In this document: piece by piece, positions 38,501 through 50,500 of the stretch
Position numbering within the stretch: position 1 is the first letter of the stretch
Layout of the letters: the number at the start of each line of letters is the position of its first letter
Program-made: the position numbers and the translations under genes
From: Rhyacophila brunnea
Lineage: Eukaryota; Arthropoda; Insecta; Trichoptera; Rhyacophilidae
Direction: 5' to 3'
DNA length: 64,000 nt
Assembly: GCA_022495005.1 (NCBI GenBank)
Contig: JAGYXB010001324.1
Location: 3,596,001-3,660,000, forward strand
The notes under the pieces: generated by a model
What the model saw: the letters and a program-made list of their open reading frames with translations, nothing else
What the model was told of the DNA's origin: nothing
Databases searched by the model: none

Positions 38501-41500
38501 TATTATATTGAATGTAAGTAGTATTGTGAGGAGAAATATAAAATAAAGCTTTAATTCCTCTCAATAGCGTTAAAGAGTATCTGCTATGACAAGTCAACAT
38601 ACAATGAGCATGTGACGTAACAGTGTCAGCGCTATGACGTCGAAGACTTAAAATTATATAAGTAGGTCTATACTTTATCTGCCGTGTCAAAGTTATCAAA
38701 AATCAAAAACGATCATTCCAAAACGGATTAGAATTTTATTACATATTCCATTCCTTACAATTTGGTAATTTTGGCTTGTCTACTAATATCCAGTGAAGAT
38801 GATACAGTGTGAGATAACTAATAATCATTAGAAACCAGATGCGCCTAGGGCCTAGGCTATTCTAGCTACAAGTGAACAAATTACCATAATAAATATCACC
38901 CAAGGCCAGACATCACTCTAACCATATTGGCCTCGATATAGAGCCATTTAATTTTTGTAGGTCGATGACTCTCAGCTCGTGTAAGCTATCTATGGCACGC
39001 ATCCTTGTTTCGCACTTGATTGATTCATTAGGGAATTGTGATTTCTCACTGCTCCAAGTAGGTTACATGAGGAATATCATTAACTAACAGCACACATAAT
39101 CTCTCTCTATCGCCCAGTATTACAGTGTCGTTAATTAAAACATACACTTTATCTTTTTATATAATTTGCAAAATTAATATGACCAATTAAAATTCCATGT
39201 CCGTGAAAATATTTCTTATCTCTTCTGACCTCACTTAACATTTCATATTATTATGTATTGTTTCCTTGTCCAAAATTGCACACTTTTAGTTCAATTTTAA
39301 TGGCTTCATTAATATAATACATATTTTTATACTAAATCAACTTTTTTAAATTAAGAGCGTACATAAGTGAAACGGAAAATAATTTTGAACAGTATATGGA
39401 ATGAAATTTCGTAGTACTCGCCAATCGGAGACTGACAGTTGAGATCGTCGAGAACGTCGGATGAAAATATTCTTAAATCGTGTAAAGATGACTAAAAAAC
39501 TTTACGTATGTACTTAAAGAAAACATGTCAATGAATATACTATTATTATTAGTAATATAACAATAAACTTAACATTAAATGGACGCATGTTGAATTTTTA
39601 TGACAAATTATATTTCGTTCGGCTCGCGTCATTTGCACAATCCGCGCATCGCCTAGTCATTATCTTTTTAGACCATGTCTCAGCTGAGGTATAGCCTTAA
39701 AGAATTGTACCGGTTTCGTCCAGAAATTTTCAACTGATATAAAATAAAGCAGACATTTAAAATAACCAAATTCAAAAAAAGAGACAAAACATTTACAAAT
39801 ACATTAAGTAGCCTATACAACTATAAAGGTTTCGCGTGTTAATACAATTAATAGTCTGCGCAGATGTATTCTATGAAATTGTGTTTTAATTTTGTTTCTT
39901 TAACTCCGAAGTAACCTCTCCCACCTTATATGTTAGATATTTATACAAACCGAAGGTTTCTCTCTAGAAATATGTGATGGTGAAACACCATTAAGACATT
40001 TAATAGGTAATTATCAAGAAAACCATTACCTATAATTTTGTTAATGAACACAAAAACCCAAATTTTTATGTCAATTGTATTGAGTTAATTAGTATCATGA
40101 GATGATGACACACTCAATCCAATGTTTGAACTTTATTTCTATAATGATAATAATTTACTGTAAGTTACTGTTTTAAATTTGACCGCTAAACCTACAATCA
40201 ATCAACTTTTATTTTGCTTAATAAACATACCTGTGGTGAAACTTATATTATATATTTGTCTTAAATTATCTGTAAGGCATGAGAGAAAACATATGAACAT
40301 ATGACGAGAGAAGAGAGAGCAAGACTGGGAAAGAATGCCTTAAACATGCATATATATATAAAAATTAATGTTTGTTTGTTTGTCTGTCCGTCTGTCTGTC
40401 CTGTATGCGTTCCTATACCATTCATCCGATTGCGATGAAACTTTGGTGAGTTGTTGTGTTCACACCCGCGAAGGTTTCTAAATTAGAAAAACCATATTCT
40501 TCATTCTATCTTCCTTTGTCTTCTTTTGTTCGTATGCGTTCCTATACCATTCATCCGATTGCGATAAAACTTTCATCAGGTGTTGGGCGCACACCCTTGA
40601 AGGTTTCTGAATTAGTACAAACATCTTCTTCTTCTATTCTAATGCGTTTCTATACCAATCATCCGATTGCGATGAAACTTTCGTCAGTTGTTGTGCGCAC
40701 ACCCGCGAATGTTTCTGATTTAGTACAACCATCTTCTTCTTCTATTTTATCTTCTTCTATTCTATCTTCTTCTATTTTAACATGTGCTTACAGTGCGGTA
40801 ATAGCATATTGAGTGATTTATTTTAACGCACTTCAATATTGTTTTTTTTCAATTTACAGTATTAAGAGTGTCATAAAAATGTCCCCCTAATATTTTTGCA
40901 ACTGAATGTTGACGATGAGTTACGCAGTGTATGCAAAAATATTTTAATTATAATATGTTATCATGAATTTATATTTCTGTTATAATGGTATTGAATTCTA
41001 TTTAATTAGTTTTCATACAATTTTAATATATCTGTGGCCCCCTTGAAATATTCTGTGACTCCGAGGGGGCCATCACCTAAATCCCGAATCCAGCTCTTCC
41101 GTCTGGTGCTGTTACAATTGTCACTTTTATATGCGCAACAAATTGGTATATGTACCGAACTGTGTAATTTTGAGTAACAATAAAAAAAAGGTTCAGCACA
41201 AAATTGTCATAGAACATCTGTGAAAAGTGGTATGATTGATTTTTCTTATTAATTCCTGGGGAGCATCCGCCGTCTCGGATTCAGGACGTCACGTAGGCTA
41301 TCGGCCATAATTCAAAACAAAACAACAGCTTAACCACGATTGTAGAGCACATAAGGAATCTATTCATTAAATGTCTTCATTCAACAAAATCTAACGCAGT
41401 ATTATTTTTATTACATATGGCCCAGGACTATAATACTGAAAAGTACCACTTTACTAGTCGATGTTTCCTAGACTACGTAAATAATGTATTAATCCCTACC

Positions 41501-44500
41501 AATACTAAAATAACCATTATAAAGAAAGTGCTTCAGATACCATACATATTTACACTTTCATATATTATTATATACCATATTCATTTTAAAATATAGGCAT
41601 GCTTAGGTTTTCCTGTTAAAAAACCCACAATTAAAAGATAATGCAATCTTAGAATGCTTATAATTACTCCACAATCTACTATTATTATTAACATAATTTA
41701 TTTTTTTAAAAACAATACAATAAAAATATAAAGATTTACATTTCAAAAGGGGGAATTCTTAAAACCCATGTACAATTAATAATATTTACAGACATAACTA
41801 GTTTTTATTTAGGTTTTTCCTGTTTTTCTTCTATGTCCACATATCTGTGTACGTGTCCAAATGAGATTATGATCTTGTTATGTATAAAAATAGACAGCAC
41901 GGTCCAGAGGTCTCCAAAGTAGAGGTGTGTGATAACTGATAATAAATGAATGAAAATTAATTCAAAATGTAGAAAAACCGCTTTCTGATCGGTCATTAGT
42001 TAATGGACTTCACAGACCGCATTTAATTATGAGTTTTAGATTAGATTGAAAAGCCCTAATAATTTAATGCCATTATACATTAACATATCCTTCTGACAGT
42101 GACTTCTCATTCACTTCACTCTCCCTCATTCACTTCTCCCAGGTTTGCTTCCCAACGAGGTCGCAATATATCTTTGTGATTTTCTCAAGCCTCTCAAGCT
42201 TCCTTCATAGTCAGGATACTGTGGAAACACCAGTTACTAATAATTGAGGTGATTTCTAAGGGTCACCACTGAATACTATATTAAAAATATTGAATTAATA
42301 AAAGAAATTACTTAATATTTGTGCACAATACATAAATATGTGCGAATGTGTTCATATTGTTGTGACATATGTAAGGCAAATACTTTTATTTTCATATTGC
42401 ACAATCCTTCGCATGATCTTCAAAACATTATGGATTTGAAGTTTAGCCATGGCATCGGGCATAGGCGGATCTAAGGATTTGATGAATACAGTTTTATATC
42501 CATTCGGGTTAATGTCCAACCCATTGCTTTTTAATAAGTATTCCATGGGAAATTAAAAGAATATAGTAGAAGTAACATTTCCTACACCATACACCAAAAT
42601 TGTATCCTATTTTACCTTCGATAGATTAATTAAAATCATGAGTAAGTATCTTCTCGTATTCTCAGGATGGGTTCATAGCTTGAAACAGCTGTCAATTTAA
42701 ATGTCTCAGTATTGTAGAATTAAACAAAAATTGTAACATGAAGGAAACAGTGATAATTATATTAGACCAGTGGTTGACAACCTATTTGAAAGAAGGGCCA
42801 ATTTATCCATTTTATAATTTTTCACAGGCCGCAATGGGTAAAAGTGTTGAAAAATAATCATATAATATTACAAGACACATTTTATTATTCGAAATTTAAT
42901 AGTTACATATGAGATACTATAATCACTCTCTACGCTGCATTACGTACATATGTATTTGCATGATGTAACTTAGTTTGTAGGAAATTAGAATTTTGTCGCA
43001 TTCAATGAAAAATTTCGTGATGAAGTACTGGTTATTTTGGGCCGCAACAAATACTATTATGGGCCGCATGCGGCCCTCAGGCCACGGTTTGTGCATCGCT
43101 ATAATAAGTAGACAAAGTGACAATAGTTTTATTACTTATTTTGACAGTAGTATATTTATTTACACGGTAGTAATAGTAATTTTTCTTTTTTTTAATATAA
43201 TGTTTTAAGATGTTTGTAGACTACTTTTCTTGACCTACATTTGTGACCATAGTGATAATCAGTATACAATTACAATATCTATTACTATTGTTCATAATGA
43301 CTTATTAGACTATTCAGTTTCAATGAATATCACAATATTTATTGTATATCCACACTTGAAAAACTTATATTCATATTGTACTGCTAGAAAATGGACTGTC
43401 ACTCAGCATTTGAATAAATTTAAAATAAATTTGCATTCATTATTCAATAACTGATAATAACTGGTTCAAACCTGTTTATGTGGTTATTATATTGTGTATA
43501 TAACATCGGAAGTATGATAATTTTTTTATTGATTCACTTCATTATTATTATTTTAACTGAATTATATGAGTTACAGAGAATAATATACGCTGTAGCAAAA
43601 TTAATAAGATTTTTCAATTCTATGATTAGTTGGTTATTATTTTCTTCTCAGATGGCATTTTACACATCCAAATGGTATGACGCGATAGAGAAAAATACAG
43701 CCACTTAACATTGTATATTTTTGCGTCCAATCAATAATCTTTTTTTTAAGAATCCATTATTCACCAAAATCAAAAATAAAAATTGTGATAATATTACATA
43801 TTTACAATTTATGAGGACATCAATGATGTTTTTCATGAGACTACTCCTCGGTGGTTAATAGGTTATACTGATTGAGCTACTGTAACACAAGGTGCAATAC
43901 AAACTTTACATTGTATTACAACACTACATACCATTTCCTGAACGTTTTTGGTATGGTTGAAAAAAATGTAATATTTTTTGTGTTTGGCGAAATTGGACGC
44001 ATTGTTAATTTAAATAAAATATAAATAGCAGAGCGTTTCTCAGTGAAGCCCTGTCAAATACTACAACCCACTAGTGTAAAGCTTGCTACATATATATCTG
44101 CAATGCGAAATGATGCAGATAATTTAATAATTATCCTTAGTAATCCCAATCGAGTTCTGTCGAGCCCCAGGCCCCCCATGAGCAGTGCTAGGGGCTCCGT
44201 TGGAAATATCAGAAACTTTTTGGTAATTGAATAAAAAAAGGCAAACCTTCAACATTGTCTATTTTTAAACGCCCGCAATGGCCGGGCAGGTAACATGTCG
44301 ACTAGTAATGTCGTGGGTTCCGGGCTCAAATTCCAGACCTGGTATAAAAATTCACACGTTGTTCCTCAATGTGTTCAGACCTAACAGGTCGATCAAGTGG
44401 TCGTAAATACTAAAAATCTGTCAATGCTTTTTTATGCTTTAATTGTCAATATGATTTTTTTAGAATCGGGTATGGTAAAAAAAAAATGTGAAAAGTATAT

Positions 44501-47500
44501 TGAAAAAATAACTTGATTAGAGATATCGCGTCAAAAAAGAACATACCTTTTGAGAGTCAACGAGATCAAATTTTATAGCAACAATGGGTGAGGAAATAAA
44601 AGTGGTCAGTGATGATTGTCATCACCTACTATGGACTGTTCGTTGAGTTTCTGCGAAAGAGTTTTACTAATGTTCCAGTCAGAGACTAGTGTTGATTTAT
44701 GTTCCAAATATTAAATTATTGGATAATTATCATTTACTACCGCCAGTGACTTTCAGTGTAAGTAAGTAGATCTTGCGGTATTTCTGGGCAGCAAATTAAG
44801 GACTACTTTTGAAATCCATGGCAATGACAATTTTTTTGCCTGCAGCGCTAATATTCATTGAATAGTTATGGATATTTACATCTGAATTTTGATGAATAAT
44901 AAAATGCAGATGTTAATAAAATTACATCAAATTCGAGGCTAGAGATCGAAAGAGACAGCAATTTGAGTCTGTTTATGGGCAAGTATGTAATTTACCCCTC
45001 TGGATCCTTAATATGTGTCATGCTCATGCATGCAAGGGTTCCCCGAGATTATACAAAATGCTCCAAGGGTTCCATCAACCGAAAAAGAATCCAAGGTTTT
45101 TTGTCAATATCTTTAGTCTATTCTTACATGGCATCTCCATTGGAATTTTCACAACTTTACTGTTCCTTTGTACAGCACTTTACACAGTGCCATTGAATTC
45201 CTATTCCGAAATGCCATGACATGCCATGAACTGAGTTATGGCAAAGATCCTTACCTATTAGACTTACTCACTTGACTGGGATTACAGTCCATTCAGTTAT
45301 ACGGCTGACTGCCCATCCTCCAAGAATTTTTATCCCGAGCTCTCCATCCAGTCACCAGTCGGTCACACTCAGCCACTCTGCACCCCTCTTGATATAGTCA
45401 TCCTAACCCCCGCAGGCGGCCTAGGGGCCAATTGACAACTGGAGTTCCTTCATAAATCTTATGGAGATATCTAAATCCATCGCGTCTCATATCACGACCG
45501 GCTTATCTCAGTCTTCGGACCATCAAGATATGAGTTATATACTAGTTATAGCTCAATGTTAGTACAGATGCTACCTTTTCTTATATTTTCATTGGGCTCC
45601 TGATTTCACACCCATACAGAACTAATTCATGGTCATGATGTATACCCGAAGTTTTCTTTTCTTGGAAAATAGCTTTAAGAGATTTCAGTGCGAAGAATGT
45701 TACATACTCACTCTTCAGTCAGCCGGTGAGTTCCAGGTCCATCTTATTCTTTTCGAATTTATGGTCTCGAGACCAGTCGCGCGACTGGTCTCTTCGGGCG
45801 ATTTACTCGGGCGACTTGTCGGCGACCAGAGAAGCAGCCAATAATAATAATAATAATGAATGTATACGCAATTATGCAAAAAATGCGGCGTGGCTGCCGG
45901 CGACTGGTCGCCTAGTGTGGCAGCGCTCAATACATAGCTATATGTTTTCATACATCACTACTGATCGCCCGACCAGAGAGACCGGGAGACCAGACCGAGC
46001 GCACAAACGAGATTTTACTGATCGCGCGACTTTATTGCTTGCGCGATTACTGGGCGACCAGGTGTGGCATGCTCCATATAACTGCATGCATCGGTCTGGT
46101 CTCGGCGACTGGTCTGCCGACCAGAGTCCCCCGGTGTGGCTCGGCACTAAAAGTGTTTTCGAATGTGGAATACCCATCAAAATGTTTCTAAAATGGTGGG
46201 AATCCTGCGTGAGTGAAATGTGAAAATAACTAATATGGAAAAAGTATTTGATCGTTCTATCTTCTGACCTGTCGTAACAGCAATAAGTTAATTAATTGAG
46301 TTGACATTTATATGGATTGCATTACACAATAACTGAACACATAGATTGGTTTATTACAAACATTAATTGTGATAAATTTCGGTCCTACCGCAACACATAT
46401 ATCGGACGGGCAGTCTTAAATTTCCTTTAAGTTTATTGCACGTTTAACAAAGCCATCAATCTAATAATGCAGACGACATTCAAAAGACGTTATGCAATAG
46501 CGAAAGAAATTATTCAGGGGTTGAATGTCAAATCCATTATCAAAATCTACAATTGGAAACATTCTAAAAACTCTCAAGTGCCTTTATCATGATTAAAATC
46601 AATTGCCACGTGCCGTATTAGGCACTAAATTATTTTATGTAAACGAGCAATCGAATAGCATAGTTACCGGCGTGGGTTTTTGCTCATAGTGCTTATATTA
46701 CATACCAGCCACTCATGTCGTTGTCCATAATTGAATCGATAAAATTTGATTAGCACGAAGTATACATTTAAAATGCTTATGGATTTTACCTCATCGGACA
46801 GTGACAATTTCATACACATGTAGGAATCGCAATTAAAGATAATTTCATTACTCTTGTGATGCGGTGCGTAAGGCGTTGGCCTTTCATCCGAGAGCTCCGG
46901 GTCCGATCCCGGTGAGGATACAATATATTTATGTGATTATCTCAAAGCCTGGGGGTTTGTTTCACTTCTATTCTATATAAAAGACACTACTGTCATTGGC
47001 CCTCTCGGCCTATTGTAGTGTTAAAAAGTGATTTGATAGATAGAAATATCGCAGATTGGATGATAGATCCATTTGGTATGAATCATTTCCCACTATATCT
47101 AGGCCGTGACACGAAATTGTAAACTTCGATGGTAGTGCTAGTTATTGCTCCTACTTCGAATGCAATCTAGTAAGCTGTTTGTAAAAATGATTATTGTTGC
47201 ATATTGAAAAATAGGCATTCTAAGATAATCAATAACCAGCGCTACCATTGTAATTTGCAATTAAGTGTCGCAGCTTGAAGATAGTCGGCCTTGACTACGA
47301 ATGCAATTAATAATAAAATTAAACTAAAAGAAAAACACGCCAAGAAGTGACACAAAAACAAATGATACAAAATCATGCGCAAATAGATGTCCACTGCTGG
47401 GAGCAGCAGGAGGGCTCATTTATATTATACCTCGTAATAGTATTGATGTCGTAAATAGTGGTGATTTTCGTTTGTCGCTGACAACATTTCAACTAGACAT

Positions 47501-50500
47501 AACTTTTTAGTTTGCATCAGTCACAAGGATGACACTGAATAACAATTATTACATTTAGAAAAATCGAATATATAAACTCTACATGTAGTTCAAACAATAT
47601 ATCGTCACCGTTCAGGCAAAAGTCACCAACCCTGAAAATGGCAGTTTTGAGTTGAGTATGTCACCCGAAGCGTAAAATTATGTTCTTTAAGATGCAAAAC
47701 TCACCTCGGTACATAAGTTAGTAAAATTTTGCTTAAATCCGAATTATTTGTTTTTCACTAAATGACTTTCGATAAAATCTTAACAACAAAAGTCATTATA
47801 GGTGAATAGACATTATTGACTCTATAAAAAAAAATCCTTCGTTATAAATATACAAGCAAAAGTCACTATACTATGGATGGTGAGTTTTACTGATGCTTCT
47901 TTTGGCCAACATTGTTCAGATTATTAACAAGAAAAAGTCACCAAACCATAATTTGAGCTACCTTGCCTCCTTTAAAACCTTCCAGATGTTTTAATTAGCA
48001 TCAAAAAGTAAAAGTACCTTAAAGACATTATTAAGAAGACATGAGAAAATAATTTAATGTAGATAAAACCTTAAAAACGTTAAAATCTGATTTTTCCTGC
48101 ATTTTCAAACTTTCAAATTGCGATATCTCAAAACTATGTTTTTAGGGTTGGTGACTTTTGCCTGAACGGTGACGATATGTTATAATTTTAATATAATTAA
48201 ATCTCATTTTGTAATTTTAAAATAAACGGTGCAATTTTTCATTTTTTTCCCCCGAGCAACTATTTTGGGTCCACAGAAAAATCGCAAGAGGGGGTCACAT
48301 GCATCAAAAGGTTGAGAATTTTACGTGATACGTATATTACCATAATACAACATTGCCTGCACAATGTGGAGTCCATGTCCATAATGTATTCGTCTAGAGA
48401 GAATAATATCGAATATATTTATTTTTTTGTAATGCTAAATATAGGTATGTCTATCTTCCTGTCCCGCCTTCAATAATTTACATGTTGACGGTTTGTTATT
48501 TGACAGTAGAGTTCCTGTGAAATAAATCTAAGGGCATCGGTTTTGTAAAATAAAATTGGGAACCCCACCAGTGGCGGTTTCCCATTAAGGCGATACTTCA
48601 GTGAAACAGCAAATAATTTTCAACTATAGGCCCGACGAAATTTTGGACTCGCTGGCAGTCTAAGAGCGAACGTCGAAGTGTGAATACGTCAATTTGTTTC
48701 GTGATGGCGAGGGGGGTATTAATTCTTAAATCGTGTAAAGATGACTAAAAACGTTACCCATTTACTTTAAAAAGAAAACATGACAATGAATATATTATTA
48801 TTGTTACTAATAGAACAATAAACAGAACATTAAATGGACGCTTGTTGGATTTAAATGACAAATTATATTTCGTTCGGCATGCGTCATTTGCACCCGCGAC
48901 CCGCAATCCGCGCATCGCCTAGCCACGATCTTTTTAGACCATCCCTTAACTGAGGTATAGCCTTAAGCAAATGTGGGGGAATCAGATAGAATGAACATCG
49001 TAAGAAGATACAAAGTTTACACAATCTGAGTGTAAAAAATGAATCGAAATCTTAAAAAATCCATTTTTGATTTCATCTCTTTGAATCCAAGGAATTCGTA
49101 CGATATATACTTTGGTTATGATTAGCTCTAACTATCTTCATTCTCCTCCCATGACATTTTAGGTTCGTTATAGACTCCATTTCCAAACGAGAAGGGATTA
49201 TCCATCAATAACATCATACGATCTTCAGTATTTTTTTACCCCTCCCCGTCATCACACTTTCTACAACCCCCCGCTATCCCTTCATCACATATCCGAACCC
49301 CTCCCTTCTTTAGGAAATGACATTATATTATATTGTAGAAACCCTTATGTGTGCGAAACATTAAGGAAGGAAGAACAAAATAGTATATATGGTGGTAAGG
49401 CAGAGTGGAAATCTTATAGCCCGTTTACACGTGCATAGATTTACCGGTGGCAGTATGTATTGTCACGACCGTAACGATAAAAAGCAAATGTAAACACATA
49501 TCGTGCAAGTTGCAAGAATTGCCAAGTAGCTCCTAGCAACCAAATTGTTTATTTAGAATAATATTAGTGACAGTGCCAAACTTACATTATTATTTTCAAG
49601 ATGACACCGTGAGATCACTTTTTTAAAAATACATCAATTATATTTTAATTTTTTTTATATTTACGGCTTTATTTTACAAGAAAACATAAATGTTAAAAAA
49701 ACACGAATGAAAAATAAAAGTTTTCAGGTATGTATACCTAAATAAAACCAGAATGTTCATGTTCCTACTTCCACAAATAAAAAAACCAAGAATTATCTAA
49801 TAGGCACTATCAATACCGTTTTTCTTCTGATATAAACGCTTATATAAAGATTGCTTTCAGCGACCCAGGTTTTAACTTTTGGCATTTTCATGTTATACAT
49901 AAATACATATATGCAGGGTATGAAACCCCAAGGTGCCGAAAGATGAAACCTGGTAAGCAATATTTATGAAAAATACATTTGTTTATAAAGTCAATATTAT
50001 CCAACCGACATATATAATATCTCTTTCAAGCCTTATACCCCCCCCCGTTTACGCATGGATTTACTGTTGACAGTAAGTATTATCGCGGCCATAACAAGAA
50101 AATGTATGGGTGAACATGTATTATCCTGCAGTTGCAAGCTTGCATGCATGAATCAAAAATGTTTGGAAGCTTCTGAATTTTCATAGATTTCGTAGATTAT
50201 CATATTTATGTATTGAAGCGGTTAATTGTTATAATAAGTTAACCGTGTCAAAAAGTGCTATGTTTTAACTGCGCCTCTCTTGGATGTGTTAATTTTTAGA
50301 GCAAAATAGACCGTTTTGACAGTTTAGAGCAGGGGTAGTCAACCTGGTCCCTACCGTCCACTAGTGGCCGTTCCAGCTTTCATGGTGGGCTGTAGGGGTT
50401 TTAAAAACATTTTCATTGTGTTTTCATAAAGTTCCCCGTGATAATTTCAATTTCAGAAAATATACTATTTGTATCGCCCTCGCATAAGTTTAGTTCACTT

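Noticed and set aside
45225..45660. Possible 3' remnant of another non-LTR retrotransposon
   Set aside because: Some words recall retrotransposon tails, but no reading frame or ends could be shown.
45726..46223. 165-codon open frame
   Set aside because: Falls on the GACCAG-rich palindrome block; the open frame follows from GC-rich repeats.
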